A DNA stretch of 64,000 nt from Metallyticus violacea (taxonomy: Eukaryota; Arthropoda; Insecta; Mantodea; Metallyticidae), in the NCBI GenBank assembly GCA_030762175.1, contig CM060838.1:19024501-19088500 (forward strand), written 5' to 3'. Below are positions 21,801-33,086 of this stretch, piece by piece. Positions within the stretch are counted from its first letter, which is position 1, and each line of letters starts with the position of its first letter. The translations under genes and the position numbers were made by a program. The notes under the pieces were generated by a model. The model ran no database searches. It was given only the letters and a program-made list of their open reading frames with translations, and was not told the origin of the DNA.

Positions 21801-23585
21801 TTTGCCGCCGCATTACAATGATTTACTCTGTAACATAGCAGGAATGCGCTATAAAATGATGTTTACGACTTTTTTCTACTGCAATCAAAGGAAATTTACC
21901 ACCATTACAGTGATTTACCATCCCTATCAATTTATATTTATGAAAAGGAGGCGAGCGTAGGCCTGGGGGTGTAACAATTTAAGCATCGATCTGGGTACAG
22001 CATGAGGTATAGCATTCTTATAAGACATAGTGGAAGCAGGTATCCAGGAAGGGCATTTAAAAAGCTTACACCATCGCTGCAAAGTTATCCAGCAAGTATG
22101 GGAAGGCATGGAATCAGAATATCTCCAAGAGTTTATAAACAAGATTCATAATAAACATATTTCGGTGCTGGTTTATTCATCTTAGAAATACAAGGAAATG
22201 ATATATGAATTTAAATTAATAAACGACAGTATATGGGTAGCTATGACGCATCAATAGTCAATGAAGCATTTATATCCTAATACAAATAAAGACTGAAAGA
22301 ACAAACTCGGGTGTTGTTTTAAAATAATTCATATAAATTCAGCTGATGGTTATTCTTTTTATGTAAACTTTCCAGTCAAATAATGGACAACCTAAATGTT
22401 CACTGTTCTTTACATTGGCACAAAGGATGTTCAAATTTGTAGAATCGTGTTGTGAGGACTCGTTTTAACTTTGCAACTCTTGTTCGCCGCGGCAAACTTT
22501 TAAGTTGTTTTTACGCTTACCAATGATGCAAGACATGAAAGTATTTGTATGGCTTTCAGTTAATATAAATGTGGTATTCTGAAATTATCTAAAACAACTA
22601 GTTTAATAATTAGTTTTAATTTTTAATGTAATTTGTATAACATTCTGTCTTTCCAGGCTTTCCGGGTCGCTTAAAAGTGTGAAACATTTACTCAGTACTT
22701 TATTTCTGGGGCTTAACGATAAAGCAGGAATAACAACCTCGAGGATCTAAATTTAAGTTTTAGTCCTCGAGGGATAAAATTATGGCAAATATTTTTGGCA
22801 TACTGTGAGATTTCTATGATACGTTATCTGGAACGTGGTTACTGAACCGCAGACCAGCATTACGTAACATAAATTAACTCATCGTGATTTCGTTAAAGAA
22901 AAAAGAGGAGGAAATTGCTGCATGGAACCTTCCACCAAAACAAAGAGCCATTGCATAAGAGACTCACTCCTTGAACGCTTTGATTCAGTACCACAATTCT
23001 TTTGCGATCAAATATATTACTACTAGTACATAGGTGAAATGTGTTTTGAAGTGCATGCTTATTATGCACTTGTTATATGCTAAGAAAAGATTAATGCTCT
23101 AGAACCTTTGATGTAACATGAATAGAAAATCTTGTATTCCAATTGTCAACCAGATACATGAAGCTCAGTTCTACGCTCAACCAAAAACTTCCACTCCAAT
23201 GTTAAAAATCTGTTATACGAAGAACCCTTAAGATTACTTAAATAATTTGATTAAAATTTATTTTGGTATACTGTAAATATTTCTGATTGTTAATGGATTA
23301 TCTTTACGTCGACGTAACTACTTTTAACAGGGAAGCAACTCTGAAAGAGGGGTCAATATTGAATATGTGGCAGGCTCATTGTTTACAATTATTTCCGGAA
23401 AGAATGTTCGTTAAGAAGAATGGCCGTTGGTGGCAGTTAATTGTCAAAATTTACAGAAACAAGTCTTGTGTTTTAATCTGATTTCCCCCACCTATGTAGC
23501 TTGCCGTTGGGAACGCTAGGAAAGAGTTAGTTGGAATAGGACGTGTCGTATATCACCCCCCCCCTCAGCCCAGATTTTGGATTGA
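21801..23585. other. AT-rich DNA, nothing recognised
   Basis: A segment at 22030-22150 has weak transposase-like flavour but is not assignable. A frame at 23287-23481 (64 codons) is unassigned. Confidence 0.4.
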
Positions 23586-23868
23586 TTTATTTATGGACGC
23601 TCTTTAACATCTCAGGTCATCAGCGTCCCATTCAACTCAGGGCGTGAAACGGCCGACAAATTTTGCTCAGAGGCCTCTCTTTCAGGCTTGAGGTTCTTTA
23701 TCGTGCCGTAAATGTACGACACGGAACCCACGACTTTACTTCCCTTCCGAAGGAAGCCATACCTAGGATTTTTACGCCAGAAAAAAGACACCGATCCTGC
23801 ACGGGATTGAACCCGCGATCTTGGGTTTACGAGGCAAGTATGGTAACCACTACACCACCAGAACCGAC
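23586..23868 (-). mobile_element. SINE-B, near full length, minus strand
   Basis: On the minus strand: head TCTGGTGGTGTAGTGGTTACC (box A), box B CGCGGGTTCAATCCCG, then the full body to GACGCTCTTTAACATCTC in complement and a TAAATAAATC tail. I see no clear target duplication. Confidence 0.93.
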
Positions 23869-24654
23869 ACATTGTAAAATCAAGTATGTAGAAATTGATA
23901 ACACTCAACAACCTGGACGAATATAAAAAATTAATATGATTGAATATGTAAACAAGAGAGGTATGATTTACAAAATTTATTTACATTTATTGACAAACTA
24001 GTGGTTTTTAATTAGATAATGAAATTCCGAAGGGATGCGTATTCACGATGTCACTAAGTAATATTTGTAGACAAAGTAATCATGTCATGACATTATTCGT
24101 GAGAGTTTACAGGTTGTAAAATGTGACAATACCATAACATATGTAAAGTAGGGGAATGTTTGTAAATAATCAATAACATGCACAATGATGTGTTTCTATT
24201 GCAACCAGCATACTTTCATAGCAAGTAGAAAAATATACAGGGAAAGAAAATCATTATTATTGGAATTTTCGGAATTCTAATAAAAAATAACCATTAAACA
24301 ATATGAAATGTTTGTGCAAGAAAGCATGTGCTCACTACGTCGTTAAAAGAATTGTTAATTATAGATTAGCGTTTAAAAAGAAGTTAAGGATTTGACAAAG
24401 GATGCAGAAGAACTTAATTTTATTTCTCTTAAGTGAAAATAGCATTGCTACAGGTGCATCAGTTTTATCTTAGTACTGATTCTGTCACAGGTAATTAAGC
24501 ACATTAAAATTGAAATCTAATGAATTCTTAACACAATCCCCAATAATTGGTGACCATCTTTTACATTAAGGCTGCATAAGCACTGTACATTATACTCCTT
24601 CCTGCTTCGATCACATCTCATAATTACTGTTAATAAGAATAATTACAACATTTG

Positions 24655-24910
24655 CAACTTGCATTTGGGAGGTCCCGGGTTCCCGTCCCTTGGGGTTGGT
24701 TATCCTGCACTTGGATTTTTTGTGCTTTCCCCTAGTCGCTTAGGCAAATGCTGGGACGGATCTTTAACTCGGCCAATGTTTTGCTCTTTCATTTCATATT
24801 TAATTTCTTTGGTTCTGTTACAGAGTCAAAGCTGCTAGGACGAGATAGGGATGACTTGTGCTTTGTAATGGTTTCTGCCCCGACGGCGTCTGGTTCGTAA
24901 TGCTGCGAGA
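24655..24910 (+). mobile_element. SINE-C copy
   Basis: Box B-like CGGGTTCCCGTCCC near 24676, core GGATTTTTTGTGCTTTCCCC, then GTCGCTTAGGCAAATGCTGG, and a distal part ATTTCTTTGGTTCTGTTACA followed by GAGTCAAAGCTGCTAGGAC. The same ordered blocks recur at 38.5, 49.6 and 51.9 kb. The core resembles the SINE-A core. The head is eroded and no target duplication was found. Confidence 0.75.
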
Positions 24911-24979
24911 CGCATTTATAGTTAAGAAAACAGTAGTTACTGCTCTTAAGTTTTTCTAAACACCTTGATAACATAAATG

Positions 24980-25283
24980 AATATTGAAAACATCTTCCTT
25001 TCCATTGTTTGACGCTTTCTTAAGTGGAAATGAAATTCCTCTGCATTGTGAATTGGCAGTGAATATTAAGAAACATCTTGGGAGTCTCAGCTCAGATTTC
25101 AATGTATACTTTCCTGAAAACCTGGATTCAGAATTTTGGATTAAAGGGTCTATTATTGACACCTTACCAGAAACCTTACCTCCTTCAGAGAAAGACGAAC
25201 GGAAGTCTCATGCAAATAATCAAGAAAAGGATTTAACAAAACTTCTGGCTGGCTGGAAAAAAAGAATATCCAATGACCTGTAA
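24980..25283 (+). pseudogene. hAT-family (ZBED5/GTF2IRD2-like) transposase fragment
   Basis: An open frame of about 100 codons: SSFPLFDAFLSGNEIPLH, then CELAVNIKKHLGSLSSDFN, YFPENLDSEFWIKG and DTLPETLPPSEKDE. This is the 'F..L..FL...........I..HL..L...F..YFP......WI.NPF' region near the C-terminus of ZBED5-type hAT transposases. The start lies mid-domain and the frame ends 35 residues later, with no dimerisation (hATC) domain. It directly follows a SINE-C copy. It is probably a relic; domestication cannot be judged from a fragment. Confidence 0.6.
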
Positions 25284-26496
25284 GATTTTTTTTTTATGTG
25301 TTTGTAACTACTTACCTTTGTGAATGTGCATTTTTCCCTCTAATTTATAACAGAAATAAGTTAAATGTTGATCCCGATATAACTAAAATTAAATCAATTG
25401 AAACCAAATATTAGAGAACTGCTTAGCTAAACCAGCACAGTCTTTGCACTGAAACAAAAGTGTGAGTTAGAAATTAGTTAAAATTGTAAAGTTAATAGCT
25501 TTTACTGTTGTAAGTCTTGAGTATTGGAGTGCTAATATCAGGAACATACGTTTGTCGAAGTGTTTATGCATTCATTCACTGTATTTTAACCGTAACAAAA
25601 TTAATTTTAAGACATTTTACAGAACAACCCATCGAATAGGAATAGGTTGAACAGTTTTGTTCTTCAATAAATATCTAATTCTAAACACTACATACAAAAA
25701 ATCACTAGTGTTGTTATAAATGTAGAGAAATGCCTATTTTCACTCTTGTAGCACTTCCGTCTTAAAATTGCTTACTGGTATATCTAATATCCTGGGTTGA
25801 ATGTACGTCAACGGAAAAGACCCCTGTACTATGACATTTTATTTCTTCTACACCTCTTGTATGTTGTGTGCAATTTAATCTCTATTAACTTATTCTTTCA
25901 TTTACTCTCTTTTGGCAACCTTCTTCTGATTTGTAAAAATGAAGACCTTGATATTTCCGCTTCGGTACCGTAACAGTAGACGTGCTCTAGCCCAGGAAAT
26001 GCACTCGTCATAAACCTTCCATGACTCGAGTTCCGCAAGGCCCAAATTTCAAGTTTTGTGATTGCAAGGTGTTAATGACGTTTAACGTAACTCAAATAGA
26101 TTACTGTTACCATTAAGCAACCGGGTTCATTACAAAACAGACAGGAATCCTTAATGCTGCGAGCCTAACGTTACAGTTAGAAGAAAAATGTGTGGAATAA
26201 AATCATCATCATGACAAATAAACGAGTACATGAAGGCGGCAACATTTAGAGATAGAAATAATACTGCAGAAAAGCACACAGTTCATGCTTTTTAGATTAA
26301 TAATAATCTGAAATAACTTTTTCAATAATAAAAATGTGTTGTAATCAACACTCAAGATTAGATACGAGTATTTGGTCTGTTTCATCGGTTAAGAACTCAT
26401 TATGCCTTCCGGCTTTAAGTATCCTTGAGGTTTTAGTACAGAATTACCTTAGCCTATTACCGGGCATTTTTACAATGTAGTTTTACCAATTTTGGT
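25284..26496. other. AT-rich DNA, nothing recognised
   Basis: No coding similarity and no known SINE or LINE block is visible. Confidence 0.5.
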
Positions 26497-27003
26497 TGTG
26501 CTAGTTGTTCGTATGCTGTTTAAGACACTCTGACTGATTTGTTCTTTGGTTACTCCATTTCTCACTGCACTAGTTGCTTCTCGAGAGATTTTCATTTTTC
26601 TCTTCCTCTTGCTACTCTTGAACAATCTGGACCTGCATGTTCCTTGAAGAGGTCTGTCCATCTTCTTCTGGGTCTGCCTTTTGTCCTCTATCCGGGGATC
26701 CCACATGGAGATCTTGTAGGTCCACCTATTGTCCTGCATTCTTGCGACGTGACCGCCCCATTGTCATTTGCTTCTGGTAGCTGTTTGTGCGATGTCTGTT
26801 GTCTGAGATAACTGGTTTATTACTACAATAGGTATTTTGTCCTTCAAAGATCTTGCGTTGCATTTTTCTTTGGCAAGTTTGAATTTTGTTCTTTTGTTTT
26901 TCGGTTAGTGACCATGTCTGCCACCCATATAGTAATACAGGTATACACAGGTTTCAAGCGTCTGGAATCTGATTTTCTTAGTTAGCGTTTGGTCTAACAA
27001 TAT
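26497..27003 (-). pseudogene. LINE 3' region, family L copy 3
   Basis: The reverse complement aligns with copies 1 and 2 from GCTAACTAAGAAAATCAGAT through the 'YGxQTW', 'QRKI' and 'RRMDRPLQGTCR' segments to the stop. It ends at CGAACAACTAGC, so the last roughly 90 bp of the 3' UTR (the hairpin and CTTAAG palindrome) are missing. Frames are broken. Confidence 0.88.
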
Positions 27004-28084
27004 AAACTTAAGGGCCCAAAATGCTTTCCAAAAGGGCCCAGGTTAATAAGATCCTTCTTTGTAATTATTGTTTCTTATTTTATCTTGTAGGAAATCCATT
27101 ATCCTAAGTATGTATGTTCGCTTACATATTTGAGGACTTTTCCATCTATTTTTATCGGAGTTTCATATCCGTTTGAAACTAACAATTTCTAAAATTAAGT
27201 GCCTATTCTGTTAACAAGAGAAATGAATATGTAGCAAAAAATACAATTCTTATGTCATTAACGTTAAGAAATCGGCTCAAGGGATAGATAAGTTATGTGG
27301 ATATTATGTGGTAAGCTTAGACAGAAAGAGCAAGGCAAGAAAGATACCACACAAGGACATTAAAACCCACTTAAAATTGTACCGCAACTTTAATACTGTC
27401 AACTGTTTGTCACTGTGTGGGTCACCGATTTGGCTCAAGTGTTATCAAAATGTTACTTTAGCATTTGCCGGTCAGGAATGCGGACCATGTAGTTCCAATT
27501 GTGTTGTTTTGGACGAGGGCCAGTGGGTTTCACATACAAATTAATGGCACATTTCTGCACGTTTGGCGCACACTTTGGTTTTCATTTGCTCACTGGAAAG
27601 AAGGGGGAGCTACATTTGAAGGACAAATTCTTCGGGCAAGATGTTTGCAGATTAATAATTGTTTTATCGTAATAACAATGTTTAATTAACATAGATGTGT
27701 AATTAAAATTAACTAAGCTTAAGAAGCCTTTTTGTTTAACAATTGCGTATGTGCAAAATAGCAACCTCTCTAGGCATGACTTGTATCGATCTCTTCAGCG
27801 CATTATGTAATCTGTTCTATAAACTTGAAGAATACATGGTTTTATAAAATAACAATTGATTTGTGCCAAGCTTGCAGCATTCCATTTTTATTATACGGGG
27901 AATAAGTCATAAATGATGGTAAATATTGTTCTCGCGAACAAGGGACAACACGGAAAATCTAAGATATACGATTGAAAGTATATGACATTTACTGCCAAGT
28001 AGTGCCACCAACGGAATGCTGGATGTAGGTGGTTCTTGTAGGAAAGAAGCAAAACACAACACATAATTGATTTATTAAGGCATG
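27004..28084. other. AT-rich DNA, nothing recognised
   Basis: Two overlapping frames of 74-78 codons at 27.3-27.7 kb are unassigned. Confidence 0.45.
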
Positions 28085-28870
28085 AGCAAAAGTTTCAACT
28101 ATTTACACGGGGTTGCAAATCCGTGTCTCTCAAGTAATCCACGATGTTTAGCAGCCTTCGAAGTAGCCTCCAAGTACATTGACAGTTTGTTGTCAGCAAC
28201 GGAGAAGGCGTTGAATACCCATCTGTTCCATATGAGTTGTTAACGTGAGCCTCCTTGCGTCGAAAAACTGTCAAAATGCCCGCTTTGTTAGCAAAATTTT
28301 CCCACAAAATGGCTGCTTCACTTTGGGGATGAGATCATAATCACAGGGACTGAAGAATCTCAAGCCTGAAAGAAGAGGCCTGTGAGCAAAATTTGTCGGC
28401 CGTTTCACGCCCGAATTTCAATGGGACGCTGATGACCTGAGATGTTAAAGAGCGTCCTTAAATAAAACGAATCAAAAAAAAGGGGGACTGAGATCGGGTG
28501 AATAAGGCGGGTTTGGAAGAACTTCCTATCCCCTCCGCTGACACTTTCGGCTGTGTGAGCTGTGGCTTCATCATGGAGAATAATGGCATTGTTCAAAAGT
28601 TCTGGCTGTTTGGTGCATACGACACAGTTGTGACAGCAAAAAAAAAAAATGATCTTTGATACTGGACATTCACAGTAGTCCCCTCACGCACTGAATGACC
28701 CACAAGCACGCCTTGACTGTCATACGCCAGAATGATCACGACCATATTTGAAGGCCATGGCACTGGCTGATTTTTCCTTTTGCGGGACTGTTCCAAGTGC
28801 AGTTGGCGGCAGTTGAGCGATCTCTGCAGTTCCCAGGCATGAAAGTCAGTGGGGAGGTCAGTACGAGTTT
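28085..28870 (-). pseudogene. mariner-family transposase, split by a SINE insertion
   Basis: Minus-strand order: QSRKRKNQPVPWPSNMVVII and LAYDSQGVLVGHSVREGTTV with NVQYQ (about 28800-28660) match the block around the first catalytic Asp ('MVILAYDS.GV...'). NAIILHDEATAHTAESVS (about 28590) holds the second Asp ('LHDNA.AHTA'). After a deletion, NPPYSPDLSP (about 28505) meets the SINE, and beyond it CDYDLIPKVKQPFCGK (about 28345) holds the third Asp. The end reads QMGIQRL. The type with 'SPCDYDLIPK' is a common arthropod mariner. A frameshift near 28.65 kb, stops and the SINE make it inactive. Confidence 0.88.
28346..28491 (+). mobile_element. SINE-B, 5'-truncated, inserted in a mariner transposase, 8-bp target duplication
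   Basis: The SINE body 28354-28483 starts at AGAATCTCAAGCCTGAAAGA and runs to AGAGCGTCCTTAAATAAA plus an A-rich tail. The repeat GGGACTGA stands at 28346-28353 and 28484-28491. Removing the insert and one repeat rejoins the mariner 'SPDLSP' and 'CDYDLIP' codons in frame, which confirms the boundaries independently. Confidence 0.93.
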
Positions 28871-28979
28871 AACTCTAGGAACGTAAAGACGTGTTCTTGT
28901 GTGGCATTGGGCGGCGTAATACAGCGCATTAATTACCTCAATTCAAGCATTCTATTTCCCAAAGAGTCTTTATTTACGA

Positions 28980-29275
28980 TTCGTACATAAGTACAGAGTA
29001 TGCTCATGATGTTTCGAGAGAGGTTACCTGATATTCAACTTCCAAGTCAAAGTTCGATTCAGAGAGTGATAAATAAATTTCGTGAAATTAGAAGTTTTCT
29101 TGATGAAACGCATACTTAGGCACAGTACTTACAGAAGAAACGTCAGATAACATCGGACATGCTCTGGAACGTTCTCCTAAATCACTTCGACATCAACAAA
29201 TGGACATTTCCTATTCCTCTCTTCGAAAGGTTACAAAGTTACTGAGGTTAAGAACCCTATAAAAATTACTGTAGT
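28980..29275 (+). pseudogene. mariner-like transposase N-terminal (helix-turn-helix) remnant
   Basis: From 29009: MFRERLPDIQLPSQSSIQRV and INKFREIRSFLDE match the 'F.ERFP....PS..TI..L..KFRETGS..D' helix-turn-helix block. After a frameshift, VLTEETSDNIGHALERSPKS (about 29130) and SYSSLRKVTKLLRLRTL match 'T.E....I...L..SP.KS.R.L....GIS..S...I.K.L.L.PYK'. It lies divergent from the mariner at 28.1-28.87 kb, on the opposite strand, so it comes from a different insertion. No catalytic part follows. Confidence 0.7.
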
Positions 29276-32224
29276 GCAAAAACTGTTTGGTTTTGTTTTA
29301 TCTTACTCATTATGACTCCTAAATTGGCCTCAATATGGCCACTATTCACGTTTTAATCTTCTGAACTTGAGGGCAAACGCTAGGAGGCCCGGCAAGAGAC
29401 GTGGAAGTTTAGGGGTTAGCGCATTGGCCCAAACATTACACTTGTAATCTGTGTGATACTGTTTGTACAACCATGTTCGTGTACGCATGCCCCCTAAGGA
29501 GAAAATAGATATTTTGAGGGGCATCTAAAATGAATATTTTATATGTTAACGGTAAAGAACAGACGGAAGAGAAAATATTTCTTGAAGCAATTAACTTTCT
29601 CATTCTCACCAAAGCTCCAACCCCAACAGAACCGTCTGAATGCTTCAATGTGCACTTGCTCAATTAAAACAGAAGAATAACGTGACCAGTACGTGTATGG
29701 TACTGTCCTCATTCTTCTCGAAAGGAACTAAAATAAAAAACAGCTGCTTTCTTATTGCTGACAAGAGTAGAAGACCTCGACCAACAACGCTTTAAGTTAC
29801 GGCGAGGTGTGTCCATCTTTCTAAAGTGGCATTTCAAGTGCATTTTCTGCACGTTTAAACAGCATCTGATTTCGTAAGTATTGCCTTGGGCTGTTCAGAT
29901 TAACTGGAGAAGTAATTTCTGAAATAGTACATTGCAATTTATAAATAAATTAATAATTAATCTCTATGGTTATCCAGCAATGATAATTATGGAATTATGA
30001 TTTTAAAATTTATTTTGAAAACAAAATGTTTGTTTATTATTACATTATAAATAAATAAATAAAAATCTGTATACCTCACCCTGGTACCTGGTTTCCTAAA
30101 CCAGGGAAATTTCCATTTATTATTATAAGCAATACAATACTCTCTTAATACTCTCAGATTTTCGTAATAATTAGATTAAAATAATATAATAAAATAGTAA
30201 AAAATTAATTAAATTAAACCAAAATATAAATTTGCTAAACTACTTCCCAATTTAATATTCCAAAATCTACAAAATATACCAAATTAACAAAATTACTGCG
30301 AGCCAGTAAGAATTATAGCTGGTATTCTATCCTAATTTATTACATTACTATACTACCACTGGTTACAGGGGTATGTAGTGCTATCTGGTACTTTTACAGG
30401 AATTTCTCTTAAATTTACACTCAACATTTAAGCATTACACTTATTAATTTTTCAAGTCCCCTTAACTCATTTCAATCTCTTTAACAACTTACTTCACTTA
30501 AAGTTTATTTTTCACTATTAATCTTTCCTACTCATTTCATTTACTTATCCTAACAAGTTAACTCATTAAACATTATTACAGTATATTATGTACAAGCTCT
30601 GCTTAATGTATCAGTCTCTAAACAGCAATAAAAATGTTTATAAAAACTGAAAGATTAACCAAAATACTTGCTGCAAAAATCTGTTAGCAGCATTCACTTC
30701 GCACTTGTTTCTGAAAAAAGTTCATAGTCTGATTTGATGTTCGTCATTATGAAACATATCTCTGAAAAGTTTTTTAACTTTGAAGGGGGCCAAACTTATG
30801 TTGGAAATAAGATAATTAACACGTTTTCTCGAACTATGAATCTTTTTTGTTGCTCTTTGGAGTTTCCAGAACAATAATGCTTTGCTCACTACTGCAGAGT
30901 TTCCGGATATGGCATGTTCTTCTTAGGAAGCTAGAGAGAACGAAAATGCTGTGCATAATAAAACAACTGTAACCAAGGCTGGAAATATTGACTTTTGTAA
31001 AATCTTTTAAAGTATTTAGAACATCATATGCTGCCTTATGAATATATCTTGACATTCAATTCAAAGTTCACAGACGATAAATATTCAACATAAATCAGAA
31101 TTGCCTAATACGCTTGATAATGTTATCATTTCACGAACTGTCATTATACTTACAGAAAAATGTACAAAATAGTGCTAAACCTGCGCTAGGCAAAGGTTTT
31201 CATAAGAGTTTCTTTTTTAAAAAAGTAGTTAATGTGTGCTGTAACGTTGTTTCAGCAATTTGGTGTTCGTGCGCTTGGAAACAATTGTGATGTGGCTTAA
31301 TTTAAAGAATTAATTGAGAACAGAAAATTAGCACTCAAGCAATGGAACTACGCCTCTATAGAGAAGAGTGAGTGACATTTTAGAAATACAGAAAACAAAT
31401 TTGTAGCTGAACGATATACAAAGTGCAATATTATCATATTGAACTACTTTTGTGCAGCGGAAGGATTTTTCTATTTTACTAACGACCTTCATCCTGAAAC
31501 CCTAAAATATTGTTCTAGAGATGCACCGATCTATTTTTCTAACAGAAACACACTAAGATGAAAATCCAATGCTAAGAAGAAACGAGCAAATTCAAATGAC
31601 TGTCTCACAGCGAAGATATTTAGAATAAGACATGGGAACGAGTACAAGAATGCAGCATCAACAATAAACAAAACACAGTGTCATTTCGAAACTCCGGATA
31701 CGCTGCTCTCCATATTGTAATCAAGCACGGAATGTAATAATATTTGTCCCAGTTACTGAATCTACACGTAACTGTCACTACGACCTCCAACTGTTTCCAG
31801 CCATCATTATTATGCTGGGCTTGGCTAACACCTCGAAGTCGAGAGTTACTTTATAGAATTCAACATGTACAGTTATACTTTCTTCGAGCTAAAGGGAATG
31901 TTTTCAAATGCGCCCCCACATTGTCCCAAATTAATTATTGCTGACTCCAAGTTTTAAAAGTTATTAAATAGATATTCCATCTATAAATATTTAAAATATA
32001 AACAACTGTTTTTCACACCAAATTGTGACTCTGTTTTGATTTTCTATGTTTGAGAATATTTTATAAAGACTGTTTAGGTCACTTGCGTCGATTTGTTTGA
32101 CATACGCATTATATATAGGACGTCCTGTTAGAGTCTTTTGTTCAGACCCATGTAAGATCAAATTATTTTGACAATTAAACCAGTCGCATGAAGGAAGTAA
32201 CTAGAACCAAACCAAGATGGGAAA
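29276..32224. other. AT-rich DNA, nothing recognised
   Basis: 29.94-30.3 kb is extremely AT-rich with ATAAATAAATAAA units. A small hairpin CCTGGTTT/AAACCAGG lies near 30.09 kb. Minus-strand frames at 29436-29663 and 30834-31055 are unassigned. Confidence 0.45.
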
Positions 32225-32489
32225 CTCAATGCTACCGCCACGGAGGCCGAGGTCGTTAAGGAGAGAACTCTGGGGTTCGATTTCCAGCAGGACCGTCCTC
32301 ACTGACTGCGGTTTTTTCCAGGTTTTCCTCAGTCCTCATAGATGGCAAACGCTGGGGAGGTACCATAAACTTAGGCCTGGAATGTTTCCTTCCTTAAAAA
32401 GCCTTTCCCAATTTATCATTTCATCTCATGTATCACCAGTGTCCACCGCCTGTGGTGCCTCAGTAAAAAAAAAAAAAAGGCTCAATGCT
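32225..32489 (+). mobile_element. SINE-A with deletion in the head, 9-bp target duplication
   Basis: The SINE body 32234-32478 lies between CTCAATGCT repeats (32225-32233 and 32481-32489). The head retains GAGGCCGAGGTCGTTAAGG, but the stretch between it and box B is shortened, and box B is altered to GGGGTTCGATTTCC. The 3' part stops at GTGCCTCAGT and lacks the usual AAAACGGGCGTTAAACACTA block before the poly(A). The clean duplication implies the source RNA or the insertion itself carried this shortened end. Confidence 0.93.
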
Positions 32490-33021
32490 GGAAACAAGTG
32501 AGCGCATCGAGTGCAGTCTCTGGCCTTTCTTTTCGACGACTATGGGAATTAAACATGGCTCTAAACATTCCAATCAAGTTTTGTTTCATGTCTTTACAGG
32601 CTTTTGCCTTATCTTGTTTTCGTTTAATTCACTACATTTATCAAATTTAGATCTTTTTAAATTCGTCCAATTTCTTGCATTCTTTATCCATTAATTATAT
32701 TAATATTAATATTTCTTATGACTTGCGCTGCTAAAGTTATTATTTTGCCGCTTCGATTGTAATATTAATGTAGCAGTATCACTAGTAGATCGTGTTGTAA
32801 CAATAGTTATTTATGATACAAGTGTTAAAAGTGACATTTTAGTCTGGAAACAAATGTACAAACAAAATATAATCGCTTTTAACAGTGTTACACACTATTA
32901 TTTAGAGTACCTTAATATTTATAAATAAATCAGTCATTATGAATCATTTTATTTCAGACTTTCCGAAACGTTTCTTGTTTTAAAGAAATAATTCCGGTAT
33001 TTCTCACTAGGAGAGTATGTC
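32490..33021. other. AT-rich DNA, nothing recognised
   Basis: No repeat family or coding sequence is identified. Confidence 0.45.
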
Positions 33022-33086
33022 GGGGACGCTGATTACTTCAAGAGCGTCCGTAAATAAACCAAATCAAAAAAAAAAAAAAAAAAAAT
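33022..33086 (+). mobile_element. SINE-B 3' tail fragment
   Basis: GGGGACGCTGATTACTTCAA and GAGCGTCCGTAAATAAACC are the last 50 bp of SINE-B followed by a 20-base poly(A). This is a heavily 5'-truncated insertion. Confidence 0.85.

Noticed and set aside
22030..22150. Possible Tc1-like transposase C-terminus (HRCKVIQQVWEGMESEYLQE)
   Set aside because: Similarity is weak, short and lacks any catalytic motif.
29405..29465. tRNA-Thr-like sequence (CACTTGTAATC)
   Set aside because: Box B is poor and stems do not pair; too degraded to call.
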